DNA of 64,000 bases from Haemonchus contortus (GCA_000469685.2 LS997566.1:26356432-26420431); one strand, 5' to 3'; numbered from the stretch's first letter, positions 49,746 through 61,900 are shown. Notes: generated from the sequence alone by a model not told the origin. Numbers and translations: made by a program.

Positions 49746-50879
49746 TACATGCACGGACATGAACACGCATACGTAGATAAGTGTTTACGCGATCGAATGC
49801 ACAATAGAAGCATTCTTAGCACGCTCATCCGCACATAAACCCTTTCATCGCGAATGGAGACTCACATGGGTGGTTTTTCTGTTCTGAAGACTACACTGAT
49901 GTCACTTTTCCGAAATAAAGTTTTTGCAATAAGAATGCCGAATAATGTTCTCATCATTTTTAGACTACACATGCATAGAAACGACGTAATTGAGCACATT
50001 AACAGCCAGGCTCCGCTCTCACATGAGCTTGACAAAACAATCAGGTTGCCATTTAACGCGGTTTACAACAGCAAGTGGCGTGAGGAAGGCCCTACGGCAC
50101 AGCACAACACATTCAACACAGCGTTTTTTGCCATAAACTTTAGAGGACCTGCTGTACGCATTGCATCGAGTGCTGCTTCTGGTGCCATGTCCACCACGAC
50201 TAGTCGAGAGCTACGTAATATTGTGAACGCGGGTCTCTACAATTTGCTTAGATAACTTTATATGGTGCAGGATATGCAGAACATGTTTTTCTACATGTCA
50301 CATGGTTGCTCTTTGTTGCTGACATGCGAGCACTCACTTCTCTACTCAGACCTGTTAGGGCTTTTCTTCGTCCATTGCACAAAATTTCAACACTGTGCAA
50401 CACAATACAGCACAGATCGTCGGCCAAGTCATTGTAACCCGTTACCTTGACAATAGTCGTTTTCTTCAGAACCGTGTTCCTTGTTCCTCACATTTACAAT
50501 TAACCGTCGGTCCACGCTGTTAGCAGTCGATTTTTTCTGTGCTTTGCCTGTCGCCCATTACTTCTTGCTGTCTGCTCACTTCGAAGAGTATTTTGTTGGA
50601 TCACGACTTCGCTGAATCACTGTACCGTATACTGCGTCAACCTGTTGTGGCGGAGGTTGAATTACTGCTGTTCGTTTACTTCACGTCACTTTCAACTGTA
50701 ATCTTTCTTCGGTTTTTCGGTGGATCGATCGATTGCGTTCGTTTAATATTGACGATCCTTGATCTGCCGACATCCTTTTTTTTGCTGTTTGATGATCATA
50801 ATTTGGACTCCCTCGCGGTCTTCCTCCGTTTCATTTAAGCGTTCCCACATTGACCTCTCACCTGGAAGTGGAAGGCTCT
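49746..50879. other. no recognised gene
   Basis: A 133-codon frame ends at 50255 (NRNDVIEHINSQAPLSHE-like, no family). Left uncalled for lack of splice or domain support. Confidence 0.35.
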
Positions 50880-52745
50880 GGATCGACTACGGTCCATGGC
50901 TTGCGAGGTCGACATGCCCAAGTACATGAAGATGATCATCGATGTGCTCGATGAAACGCGCCGACAACTTATCGAGGTCAATAAGCGAAATGATGAGATA
51001 CTACAAGAAAATAAAAGGCCAGGGAAGAAAATTCTAATCTGAACACTCAGATAGAAAAGTTGTTGCATGCTAAGTCTAGCCCTATATCTCAGCAGTCTAC
51101 AAAATCTACTTCATCTTTTCAAGTAGGGTCTCCATACTCTGACGCTATTTTTGATTCTGAGATTAGTCGTTCCATTCTAATCTCAGAGTGTTTATGAGAG
51201 TGGCTCAAGAAGTTCCTTCGATGCTGTTAAACATGGTGTTGATTGTGCCAGTGATTTTTTAAATTTTTTGGGAATCTGGTGTTTCTCTAAATATGTCTAT
51301 CGTATGGGTAGAATTGAAGGGTAGAGGCCCAGGTTATTAAAGTTGTGCTACCGGTTAGTCGATTGCAGAGAGAAATCACTAGGCGTGCCCTGCGGTTCTT
51401 TTCTCAAAGCGCGTATTTATACGCCCATCGCATACTAAAGAGGAGAGGGACCGCTGGCGGGAGCAGCGTTCAGGTCGTTTGAATCTAGCATCTGACAATG
51501 ATTGCACAACTACTTCTACTGGACATGCTTCTATTGGAAATGCTGATCACCTATCTCAGGGAAACTCCTCGGGAAACCTATGCCGTCTCTCAGGTCATCC
51601 GAGTACGACCTATTATGCACGCTCACCAATATCAGAAAAATGGCAGCGCTTCAAGTTTCGCCTTCTTAACTAAGAAGCATGGCAGTATGAAGTATGGTCC
51701 TGCTCATGGAGTCCTCGTTTGCTTCCAAAAATGAAATCGCCCCGCTTTTTTCTTCTCCTAGATCCTTTTACGTGGGCTTTTAGATGTGATCGATCGCACA
51801 AAACTGGTGGCGGAGTACTCTCACTCTTGAAAAACCGTCCTACAAGATAATATCAGGAGTCGGTTATAGATGCGCATGAGATGCTCTTCACGGATGTGAT
51901 CCTTGTTGAGAAAGTCTTGCGGATTATTCGTATTCATCGTCCGCCTAGCTGTAGTTCCTTCAACTCAAATCAACTGCGGAAGTCGATCACTGGCTTCTCA
52001 TCGACCAAGGACCCCTGCCTAGTATTGGGTGATTTCAACGTCTCGGATATTAATTGGTCTAGAGATAGTGAGGTTTTTCTTTTGTCAATCGGTTTATTGA
52101 TTCAATTACTTCACACAATTTCGTGCAGCAGTTTAAGCTTCCCACTAGAGGTAATTCGTGGTGAATTGAATTCGTGAATTCAATGGTGCCTATCAATGAC
52201 GCATTTCTGACGTAAGAGACTTAGGTTTTCTGATTGATGATAAGCGAACTTCACCCATAAGCTTGTCCTGCGTCGCAGTAGCTTCTGCTACCACTTCATT
52301 CCTAATGGGTCTGAAAGAAGAAGGCAACTCGGTTTAGCCAGCTTGTGCAATAGAAGGAAGAATTTCGATTTACTCGTGGCTTTTAAAATCCTTACAGGTA
52401 GAACTTGTTCTGTACCTTCTGATTTTTCAGTCTTGTCACTTCTAATACTAGAGGAGTTGAAGTCACGCTTGGGGCTCCGAAAAGCAGGACTGACGTCAGG
52501 TTCAATTACCTCGCTATTAGAGTGCTTGCAGACTTTAACAAAATGCTCGGAGGTGATATTTTCAAGCTTCCCCTGTCCTCTCCTTTCCAGAGAATGTTGT
52601 CTAATTAGGTCTGCCTCAGAGGTTTCGTTAGGGTTCCTTTCACTCAGATTCCATTTTCTTCTAAGTATTGTACAATTTTATTGCGTTCACTTTCATTTTT
52701 CTTTTTTCCTCTCAGGTAATGCGCCATTGAGCATCATTATTCACA
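50880..52745 (+). mobile_element. CR1-like LINE, internally deleted and decayed
   Basis: ORF1 start MACEVDMPKYMKMIIDVLDE with a coiled-coil-like segment near 50898. ORF1 middle LQREITRRA near 51370 and KEERDRWREQRSGRLNLASD near 51440. The APE-type endonuclease follows with DRSHKTGGGVLSLLKN near 51790, IHRPPSCSSF near 51935 and LVLGDFNVSDINW near 52020, then FVQQFKLPTRGN. After 52200 the sequence jumps to the RT C-terminus (DVRDLGFLIDD, NFDLLVAFKILTGR, TRGVEVTLGAPKSRTDVRFN). The RT catalytic part is absent. Confidence 0.75.
51881..52177 (+). pseudogene. LINE APE-type endonuclease fragment
   Basis: The frame IRIHRPPSCSSFNSNQLRKS followed by CLVLGDFNVSDINWSRDSEV carries the conserved Y/HRPP and GDFN..I.W motifs of CR1/L2 endonucleases, including the catalytic Asp of GDFN. 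Confidence 0.75.
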
Positions 52746-54030
52746 AAACTTGATATTAGTGTTTGTGGGTTAGCTTCTCGATTGAATCCGAGCATCCGCT
52801 CTCAATTCAGCAGGTGGTAGCGAGCAGTTTTAGTTGATCTCCGTTTAGGCGCGGGCATTACTACTCTTTCCGGAGCAGAGTAGGGATCAGAGAATGAGTT
52901 GGACAGGGCTTAAACACATAAGTATAATAATTATAGATGAAGGAATGTCCGAGTTCGAGAAGGGCACATATTGATGGTAGGCGCAGCGCGCACTCAGTTG
53001 AACGAAGCTCTTATGTAGAATCAAAGCTTCACCATCCTATCCCAAACATTCTAAGTTCGGGCAAAGTGGATAATAGCGAAGAAGGGTGGTTATTGTGATG
53101 TATTTATGTGGACTGACCAAAGAGAGATGATTGAACGCTATAACGCGGTCCTAGATGAGCGGAGTAAAAATCAAGATAGAGAAGTTGAAGGTAGGAATGT
53201 TTTTAAAAAAAGAAAGAAAAGAAAAGAAAAATAGTTAGCTCAATCCTGGAGCACTCGGAGATTGGCAGAGATTTTTGTCTTCTAATTTATAGAAAGGCTA
53301 CCTTACCATGTGGCTTCAGACACGAGAATAAAAATTCCCATTTTGCCCATTTTGCAGGCAATTGATCGCAAAATCTAGATCATGCTACGTCATCATGTAT
53401 TTCTTCTTTTGACAAGCTTCTGTGTTTTTCGGTGCTAAGTGGGTTTTGCAAGTAGACACTTATATGCACGCATTCCTTTATGAAAACAGTAACTCTTCAA
53501 CTCTTTTTCGTTCATCTCGTTTTTATTAATATCTCAGAAGTTTTTATTGTTGCACTGCACATCGCAAAGGAGTATGAGGAGGTAGAGGAGGGTGAGGGGA
53601 ATTGATATATGCCTAACTGTCTAGCTCTTTTTGGAGAGCGCGTTTCACCTTTATTTAGAATATTACACGAAAAACTATATGTCCCATAACGACAATGACA
53701 ATTAGTACATCAATCTTATTCTGTTCTTATTGTTAGATCGAATTGCGGCTGGTGACGACTCGATGCAGAGCGATTCGAAGCACAAAGTCAAAGATGGATG
53801 ATTTTGGCATATGATAGCAAAAAAGTGTGATTTCCTACAATTGGAAGCAACCACTCGATCAAAATTTCATTGCGAATACGACTTCTGTGTATCGACTCGC
53901 ACTTTTTTACCTCTCCTTTGATGCAAAACTTCATTTATCTCACCTGCTTCTTGATTTGTCTACCACTAGAGCCGCCCTCTATGTGACTTATTTCCAGAAT
54001 ACAAATGAGCAAGGAATATTTATTAGGTTA
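52746..54030. other. nothing recognised
   Basis: Non-coding sequence with an A-rich tract near 53200-53230. No domains. Confidence 0.4.
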
Positions 54031-54214
54031 GTCATAAGTCCTCGGAGAATGTGATAGTGATGATTCTAGAGATCATAACTCGCGAAAGAAGTGACGAAAA
54101 TGGATGCGCGAAGCATCGTTATATAGAGTATGAGAAGCTCTTTCGAACACATACTAACGAATACACCTGACCGTTTCTGCGCTCGAGCGTGAGGAGAGAA
54201 AGTGCCACTTCGGC

Positions 54215-54270
54215 GCGGCAGTCCATGTCATACTGCTCCAAAGCAGGAGCAGTAGGGCATGGACTGCCGC
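54215..54270. repeat. 25-bp near-perfect hairpin
   Basis: GCGGCAGTCCATGTCATACT (54215 on) pairs with AGTAGGGCATGGACTGCCGC (to 54270), two mismatches, loop AAAGCA. Confidence 0.9.
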
Positions 54271-54314
54271 GAAATAAGACATCTAAAAATAATACATCGA
54301 CCGAGCTTTCGCAC

Positions 54315-54640
54315 CTAGCCGATTGACTTCAATCCACGAATAACCGTGGACTGACTCTTCAAGGATGACTGCCAGTTCACGAATAGTTTGATACGGATCG
54401 GCCTCCACCTGGCTCCACAGCAGGTCCAAATCCAACTCCACTGAGAGTCCGGACGGTCTTCATCTTCGATGGAGTAGTCGTCCGACGTGAACTTCGAGTG
54501 CCACTTGTAAATTGTGCATATAGCAAAAGCAACCTTCTTGTAAACTCCATTCATACGTCTATCAATCTCTGCGGGTTTTTTGCCAGATAAAAAAAGAATT
54601 AGGGCGGTGTTGCGGAGGTGGATTTGCGACGGCTTGAAAT
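54315..54640 (-). pseudogene. mariner transposase N-terminal HTH fragment
   Basis: The minus-strand frame reads HLRNTALILFLSGKKPAEID, then TIYKWHSKFTSDDYSIEDED, then QSTVIRGLKSIG. This follows the mariner HTH pattern (R..L...F..G..A.E...., ..V..W...F..GD.S.ED) and the TV...L...G of the second helix-turn-helix. No catalytic core follows. Confidence 0.75.
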
Positions 54641-54904
54641 CATGGGGCATAGTTGCAGGGAAGGAAACAGGTGTGTTCGTTAATATGTATTCGGAAGAGC
54701 TTCTCATGCTCCATCCAACGATGCCACGCGCGTCCATTTTCGTCTCCTCTTTCCCGAGTTATTATCTCTAGAAGTCATCACCATCATTTCGTCCGAGGAC
54801 TTATGACTCAACGTAATATATTACAAACTATTGTCATTGAATCTTTTATGTTCTATGAATCAATTTTCATTTTCTTGAATATCCGCCTTTCTGAAATCGA
54901 AGTG

Positions 54905-55070
54905 GGGGAAGTGGTGCGCTATCACGGACGTGCGGTGCTGGGAACAAATCCGGATCGATACTGCCCACACCAATCAAGCTTTCCGTCCCTCCGGGATCCG
55001 TTATTTAATATTCTAATTTTTTTGTTTTGTCCCACTCGTACATCAGCTGGCCATCGCAAGCCATTTTATA
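54905..55070 (+). repeat. tRNA-like SINE, decayed copy 3
   Basis: GAAGTGGTGCGCTATCACGG, TTCCGTCCCTCCGGGATCCG and ATCAGCTGGCCATCGC...TTTTATAGG follow the order of SINE copies 1 and 2 read in sense. Confidence 0.55.
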
Positions 55071-55359
55071 GGTCCCACCGGTCCGATCGCCCGGCTAATG
55101 CTGGCTTTCCCCTTTTTGTGTTAGACCTGTCCTCTCGCACGCATCTCTTGCGAATTCAGATGTTCTAGTGCCGGAGAAGTCCAGGGAAACAAAGGTTATC
55201 ATTTCTTGGCCAAACTCACACGTAAGAGAGCTGAATTGGACTTCCGAGATTATGTACCAATGCCAAGTTTTGTTGCATATTCAAGTCAATTCTTGGAATG
55301 GTATCAAACTACTACTTGTCTGATATGCAGCTCATTCGAAGTGAAGAAAAGATAGCGTT

Positions 55360-55526
55360 TCTTTTTCTTTGAACTTTTTTCCGAAACCTCACTCTTATTT
55401 TCATTTCCTTTTCCTTTTCCTTTTTTACTTTTTCTTTTATTTCTTTCCTTTTTCTACTTTCTTTTCTTTTCTCTTCTTTTCTTTTCTTTTCGTTTCTTTC
55501 CCTTTCTTTTTTCTTTTTTTCTTCCA
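55360..55526 (+). repeat. polypyrimidine (CTTTT) tract
   Basis: About 165 bp of almost pure C/T. The Lys/Glu/Arg-rich frame on the other strand is an artefact of it. Confidence 0.93.
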
Positions 55527-56514
55527 TAACCCCTGGATTGGACATAGTAGCAAGTTTGTCCTCCATGTTACGCTGACTCGCTGACTTCCGAAATCGCATC
55601 AGTTGTTCCGATAAGCCTAACACACCACGGAAATAGCGCTTCGAATGGTGGATTACGATGTCTCACTCAATGCTAGTGCAATAGTGGTGTTCGTTTAATC
55701 GCATAGTGCCTTGAAACGATTTTCTAGACAATTACACTTTGCTGACAAAACGCGACGCCGGGGTCGTAAGTGGTGAGTGGAACTTGATTGCTCGTTTTTC
55801 GCTGCAAAATTAAGAGCATCCTGTAGGAACAAATGGTCTATACTTCGAAGACATTTCCTTATATCGATATGAGAGGGCACCCACGTTATCGTGCAGGAAC
55901 GATACCAAGCGCGCAACACGCTTTCTCGTATGTATTCTTCAGAAGAAAGGGAAGGAGAAAATTATTACGATGGCGGGGTTAGCTTGGCCACCCAAATGCC
56001 ATCAAACATGCTACGTCTTGGCCACATTGTCAGTTCTTCCATCCTTCATATTTAACAACATTCCAGGCATATTCCAAAAAACGTAGTTGCGTTGTGATCA
56101 ATAAACCCTGTCTTGCTTATTCGACTATGTCCCCGAGAATGTTAGATGTAGGACAGATCGTATATGCGCATTCAGTCGACGTCTTCTTCTCCAGAGAAGT
56201 GAGTCCATTTCCAGAAACCATGTTTGTTTTGGTTCAATTCAATACAAGTGTAGTAGAAAGTTAACACAGGACATGGAGTGGATCTTCAGCAGCAGCATTC
56301 AACATGATGTGTACAGTGCGTTGCGTAAGATTGTACTTGCTCAACCTCTTCTACTCACTCACATGGGTGTTTGTCTACTTTTACCTGTAAAAGGTATGAT
56401 TTGCTCATTCGAAAACCATGCATGACTATGTAGGTTCTCAGAATTCAGCGCTAACTTTTCCCGACTGTTGATTGATTTTACAGCGTGGTACGTGTTTTGT
56501 TGAAGACTGCACTT
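55527..56514. other. nothing recognised
   Basis: No domain, TIR or repeat-family match was found. Confidence 0.4.
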
Positions 56515-56516
56515 TA

Positions 56517-57783
56517 CAGGGTGTTCCAAAATTATTTGCGCCAAAGTTCAGTAATTTTTAAGGTAGGAATAATCTATCAAATTCACATTACCTGCTATTA
56601 ATTATTTGCATAAGGTTTCCTTGCAATATGCATGGTTACTGGTGTGGAACTCCCAATATCTTCCAGATGGAGGAGGCTCATTCAATGCCACTTGCAATCA
56701 TTGACGCGCGAGAAGTGGAAGGGTGTTATGAAATTCTTTGGGACTTTTCTAATAATCGTAAAGGAGGCTATTAAACGATGTAGAAAAGAAGATTGAATCA
56801 GAGACAAACCAGGAAAGATAGAAAGGTAGAATGTTCCTGAAGATAGGACTATTAAAATGGTCCGTCTGCCGATCAGTCGGAATCCTGGGTGAGCCATCGA
56901 AAGGAAGTCAACGGGCACGGCTTACAGGAGTTATCGCGATGGAAGAATGTCATGCAGAAGCCTCACTACCATTCCTATTGTTTGCTCCAATCCCGATCTC
57001 AATAGACTCTGCAGGGCCAACAAATGCAGAAAGTTGCAGACCTGCGTGACTGGTGATACGCAACCCTTCGTCGTTTTCTCTGATCAAAAAATTTTTTACG
57101 ATAAAACCATCCCTCAACAACCTAAACGTTCGCGTTCCGGAAAGAAACATCCAGCGTGTAATATCTCACAAAAAGGTTGTTATCAGAACAGTAAAATGAT
57201 GTTTTTCGAGGAAATCACTGGCAAGGGTTAGCCGCCCGTGGTTTCTTCGGTGCAGGCGTGAAAATTGACCAAGACCAGTACTCAAACGGCGTACTAGTGG
57301 AAGTAAATAAAACATTGATCCGACTACGTTTTCTGAAACATCTCATAGATCTTCCAGCAGGACGCTACTCTAGCCCACAGAGCCAAGCTTGCCCGCGAGT
57401 GGTGCCGACGACAGCTGCCCGACTTCATTGGTGAAGGGGAATGGTCATCTTATTTCCCAGAACTTAACTCACTTGAATCTCACGAATGGTCCCTGATTAG
57501 AAGAGGACCTGTCGAGTTTGCAGTCCTAGTTTGGAGTCCTAGAATGCAAAAGCTGGAGGACGGCTGGGGAGAAATGGAGAAGGATACCTGCGTGCCACAT
57601 GCGATCAAGTCGAAAGCAAACTTTGACTTCTATTCGCGCTCACGGGGGATACTTTGGAATGCGACTTTAGCATGTTGTAGCACATAGTGTTAGCTAGCGT
57701 GCATAGAAATTCCATCCTCTTTCGCAGTTGAGAAGTTTCAAATATATTGCTATAAATCGGCGCAAAAATTTTGGGACACCCTG
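56517..57783 (+). mobile_element. Tc1/mariner element with TIRs and TA duplication, transposase dead
   Basis: TIRs CAGGGTGTTCCAAAATTATT (56517) and the inverse AATTTTGGGACACCCTG (to 57783), each flanked by TA. Interior plus-strand relics: VVFSDQKIFY near 57075, VQAGVKIDQDQYSNGVLV-type sequence near 57250, LAHRAKLAREWCRRQLPDFI near 57390 and EWSSYFPELNSLE near 57440. These match the nematode Tc1/mariner order FSDEK..., A.AH.A...Q.W....PDFI, SPDLNP.D. The last Asp is altered (PELN). Frameshifts and stops are frequent. Confidence 0.85.
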
Positions 57784-58061
57784 TATAATGCTTCTTGACA
57801 TATTTCGCCGTCTTGATTTAATGCATCAGAACGAATTCAAAAATAAAATTCGTTTGCAATTTGATCATTGACATGACCCCAAGTTGGCTCAAATTGAGAC
57901 AATAGGTTTGGAAAAAAATCAAAGGGAACGCTCTTCCTGACTTCGTGGTCTGTAATCATTTAAATGTCTGGCTTGTTGTGTCAGCTGTGCAACAAATTGG
58001 TATCTATCGGCATTGATTGGTCGATAACGAACGGTGTATGCAGCGTTATTTCCATATTACA

Positions 58062-58575
58062 TACAGTAGCGCTCAAAAGTATTCGGCGAAACGCTTCTTC
58101 TGTTTCACCTTTCAGCCGTAACTTCTTTCCTACTTGACGAAATCATGCGAAATTTCAATATGTGTAGCACGGGTGTAGTGTGAATATTTACCACTATTAG
58201 CCTGCAATCTGATCATGTTCCAGATATCCCAAAGGGCTTGAACAAAAAATCAACTGGAAATACGAATAATGTCCTTTCCGGAATTTCTTTCATTTCTGCC
58301 ATGTCTAAAGTGTACGAGCGCTAATGTCGAACCCAGAAGAGAAGAAAAACATACATAAGGTCTGAATAACTGCACACGTCACAAACTTGCTTTCAGCATA
58401 GTCTACAAACGCCTTCCCATTAGTTACGTGGATATTGCTGCTTTGCATTCAAATAGTGTTGGACAGTGTAAAATATCTTCAGTTAAGCATATCAAAATTT
58501 CATGCAATTTGCTCCACTGGGAAAAAAGTTACGGTCGAAAAACTGCTTAGCCGAATACTTTTGAGCGCTACTGTA
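58062..58575. mobile_element. Tc1-like MITE, copy 2
   Basis: Ends TACAGTAGCGCTCAAAAGTA and TACTTTTGAGCGCTACTGTA are exact complements. The interior aligns with 15499-16027 throughout. No coding frame. Confidence 0.92.
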
Positions 58576-59162
58576 TGCAATACCACTCTGATCGCCCAGC
58601 TTACGCCGGGCTTTCCTCCTTATTCACGATAAAGGAAACAATGTTGCGATTGGTTGGTCAATGCACAGTAGACCGACACAGGAAGTTAGTGTATCGGCTA
58701 ACATTCCCGCAGCGTAAATCCTAAAGACGTGCAAGTCTATCACCGAAATGATAAGATCACGCCGCAAAATGTGTCACGCATTGCGAGGCAAGGTCGAGTC
58801 CAATTTCAATGTATCAAATCTTAACCGTTGAGCCCGTTTAGTCGATAGCAATGTTGAGGATTAAAAGCGTAGGAAACATCTCTAAATAGGTTTAAAGAAA
58901 ACAGATATTCAAAGTTCGAAAGGTGGAAGCAAGTCTCCTCCTCAAGGTCTCATTTCGGTCGTGTCGTTGCAAACTCACAACACTTATCGATCTCAACCGC
59001 AATGAGTCGGGCGGGGTATAACCCCGTTATCACGACGATAGAACCGCAACGCACCCGCGGTGAGTCCCCCTACGCGTGAACGCTCCATTTCTTAAGAGAG
59101 CAGAAGCTGGTAATGAAGGGTGCATAATCTGGAAGACTTCTGACGACAGAGACATCACTTTC
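58576..59162. other. nothing firm
   Basis: Starts with the recurrent GATCGCCCAGCTTACGCCGG stem motif at 58590. No other features. Confidence 0.35.
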
Positions 59163-59345
59163 AGAGTCTACTGCCACTTGCCTTAGTGATCCCATCCTGC
59201 TGCATGTATCCCATACAAAATTTGGCATGCTCTATCTCTAGGATAGCAATTCCACTCCTAGCCCCCAGTGAGCAAGGTCTACACCTACTACCTGCCATTG
59301 GTGTTTCCATCTTGCCGCCTGCATCTTCACCGAATTTGACCGCTT
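59163..59345 (-). repeat. isolated decayed 128-bp-type modules
   Basis: CCCATCCTGCTGCATGTATC, CATACAAAATTTGGCATGC and a second degenerate unit ending CACCGAATTTGACCGCTTC follow the module order in the copy B orientation. Confidence 0.5.
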
Positions 59346-59520
59346 CAACTCCAACAAAGGAAGGATACACGGTCGTAGTGACCATTCATATAATTTGTAT
59401 ACCGTCGTAGGTAGCTTCGAACGCGGATCTCGAACCTGCGTTCAAATCTATTGAACGATTCTGGGAACGATGTTACGGAGCGAACCCCTCCTGTGTACCA
59501 CCGTATCGAACAGGTAACGG
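59346..59520 (-). repeat. tRNA-like dispersed repeat S, partial copy
   Basis: GAAGGATACACGGTCGTAGTGACCATTC, CTTCGAACGCGGATCTCGAAC and GAACGATTCTGGGAACGATG correspond to the S tail in reverse. Confidence 0.6.
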
Positions 59521-59525
59521 AGCTC

Positions 59526-59571
59526 GAAGGGGGTGTGTGTCGTTTGGCGCGGCCCCTCGCACCAAACTTGC
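59526..59571. mobile_element. second, decayed copy of the GTCGTTTGGCGC hairpin
   Basis: GGGTGTGTGTCGTTTGGCGC, followed by GCACCAAAC, matches the termini of the 89-bp hairpin at 27834-27922 with a shorter interior. Confidence 0.5.
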
Positions 59572-59599
59572 CATTGGGGCACATAGGCTCGTAATTGCC

Positions 59600-61300
59600 T
59601 CCTTGGCACCGCCCATTCGACTTGGTCTGTGAGCTGGACAACTCGTACAGCTGATTCAACCTCCTGACAATGCTAGTCAGCCTACCCACTGCCCATCCAG
59701 CTGATAGACGCCCGATCGATGACGCCGCTATAATTAGACGCCGAATTGACCCACCTGTATCCCATCTATTTCTACCGCAAACTTGGCTATTTTTTCTCCT
59801 TTTTTTTGCTTCTCGAAATTTTTTAACCCATTTTCAAGTGAATACTGCTAAGTTACAGTGGAGTGAAAGTATCATGGTCGTTTTGGAGCCTGATGCTTAC
59901 CACTTCAAAGTAATTTGCAGTACATATGTATGACGGACTGATTGTGTGGTGTTTTATTATATCTTCTTTGAAAAACATTTGTTTATCAAAATATTTATAT
60001 TGGCTGATATTGGCATCTACTGAACTCGCTCACATTTGGAATTTCTGGGTCTTGTGATCCAAAATATTCTCTTCACCTACACTGACCGCAGAGATGTGCC
60101 CTTCCACCCGGAACACTCAAAAAAGCGTTTCAGAATTATAAGCAGCTCCGCACTTACGGCAGAGGGCAATCGAATTACTCATATGAACAGTGCCCTTCAT
60201 GGATTGAGTACTGTCCTCCTATTGGAGATACTTTCCCCATTTTCGAAGCCCTGGTACAAGTTAACTGAGGTTTTTGAAAAAAAATGCTGTGAAATAATGG
60301 TTGATTCATCCATTTTCACGTATCTAATAGTCATGGAACCCCCTCCTAAGGTAAACGTAAATGTGCTGTGGGACACGATACCACAGCTTGGCTTGAAACC
60401 CTGAATCCGCCTACAACTTGCTTTGAAGCTGTTTTAATGGGGTCTTCATTTTCGATTTTCAGCGCCGTTCAGTGTAAATCGCTGTTGCGCACGGAGAGTG
60501 CTACATCAATTTCTAGATATTTCATCCTTCCAACTTCTCCTCTAATCCCCATGGAATAGCAGATTGATTCGCTAGTTTTGCACCATATAGATACAAACAC
60601 ATAAGACAACATGGTTTGTCAGAAATAGACTAATCCGAAAGCTCCTGCTCTGTCTAACTTCTCCCTAATTTCCGTCGATAAAACTTGTTCGTGACGAAAC
60701 AAGACTTGTTTCTCATGCACAGGGAATTTTTTGGGCACTCAAGCTATGCAAGGCCCAGAACACTTCTACATGCACAATAAAAGTGGAGTCCATGGGTCAA
60801 CCAGAGGCTGCATTTCAATTCGAACTCCGACATTTCCGCGGGAGTACGAAGTTCTTCTTACGATGCGATGGTCCCGTCGTCTTTGCTATCATCAAGCCGC
60901 AGAGCATCATTGTGATCGCCTTTCACGTACTTGTCTTCCTCGCACTCGATAGCGAGGTTGTCTTGAATAACATCAGAAAATATAATCGAAAAGCTCTCCA
61001 TGGTTTCCCGTTCCTTTCCATATAGGTGATGCTCACGTAATGTCGCAGGAACTAAAGTCCTCTATCGAGTATGTAAATCACCTTTAGGCTGAATATTCCA
61101 TCGGTAATATATGGAGAGCGTTTTAAACCGATGAATCATTTGAGTGAATCATCTTCCCTAGAGCGTCAAGTCCATTCTGAGTTATGGTTCCGAAAGTCGC
61201 CTTTGGTCGAATTTAGCAGCGCTCTTATTCGAACGGTACAGAACAAGCAAAATTCTTGCAAACATACATCTCCAGTGTACATAAAATGTGAGAAGGTTCC
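59600..61300. other. no recognised gene
   Basis: Frames of 70-120 codons occur (for example 60036-60404, near a GTAAAC site), but without domain match or a consistent exon chain. Confidence 0.35.
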
Positions 61301-61309
61301 GTAGATAGT

Positions 61310-61900
61310 CAATATAAAGCGTTTTGAAAGCGTTTAGAACGCTTTTAATTCGAAAGCAAAACGAGCACATGCATCAAGGGTTCAACCCTCCATGTCATGC
61401 CTTCAAGGCCGTATCAGTACCAGGGGGACGGTCAAGTCCTGCGTCCGACGACGCGCGCGGCAAATTACGCTACGAAGTTCATGGCGATTTGAACGACTCT
61501 GACGCCAATTTTACGGGGCCCGAACTCGAAGTAGACTAGTTTAGCAGGGTCAGATTATCCTTTTGATCTACTCTGCTTCAAACTGAGGCCCAAGTGATAG
61601 GCGCTAAAGTCGTTTAAATCGCTACGAACTTCGCCGCGCATTTTGCCGCGCGCATCCTCGGACGCACGACTTGACACATGCCCCAGTGCCAGTTACCCCA
61701 GAAATGTACAGAGGCGTATCTCCTCGGTTCTCTCATCTGTTCGATACAGTGGTATGTCACAGGGGATTCCGTTCGGCTTTTAGCTTTGTTCCCAGAATCG
61801 TTCGACAGATTCAGACTACAGATTTCGGATAAGCGTTCGAAACCACGTACGGTATACATCTCGTCTTAAATGGCCCAAGTACCCTTCCCTTGGTAACCTT
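61310..61900 (+). repeat. tRNA-like dispersed repeat S, copy with internal insertion
   Basis: The head GCATCAAGGGTTCAACCCTCC (antisense B box) at 61372 and the tail GTTCCCAGAATCGTTCGACA, GATAAGCGTTCGAAACCAC and TACCCTTCCC at 61780-61895 are separated by about 300 extra bases. Confidence 0.6.

Larger units (their letters stand above)
54031..54808 (-). mobile_element. TIR element carrying a mariner HTH fragment
   Basis: GTCATAAGTCCTCGGA at 54031 is matched by TCCGAGGACTTATGAC at the right end, and the inverted similarity continues about 130 bp inward on each side (AAAATGGATGCGCG near 54100, CGCGCGTCCATTTT near 54730). Inside, on the minus strand, is a transposase N-terminal domain. Confidence 0.8.

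Noticed and set aside
49560..49766. A small Val/Cys/Arg-rich frame
   Set aside because: It translates the CA-rich tract.
49854..50255. 133-codon frame
   Set aside because: No domain, no splice partners and no repeat match; could be real but cannot be supported.
55312..55623. A 103-codon Lys/Glu/Arg-rich frame
   Set aside because: It is the complement of the polypyrimidine tract; composition alone explains it.
60036..60404. 122-codon frame with a possible donor near 60355
   Set aside because: No recognisable domain, and the continuation after the putative intron does not stay open.
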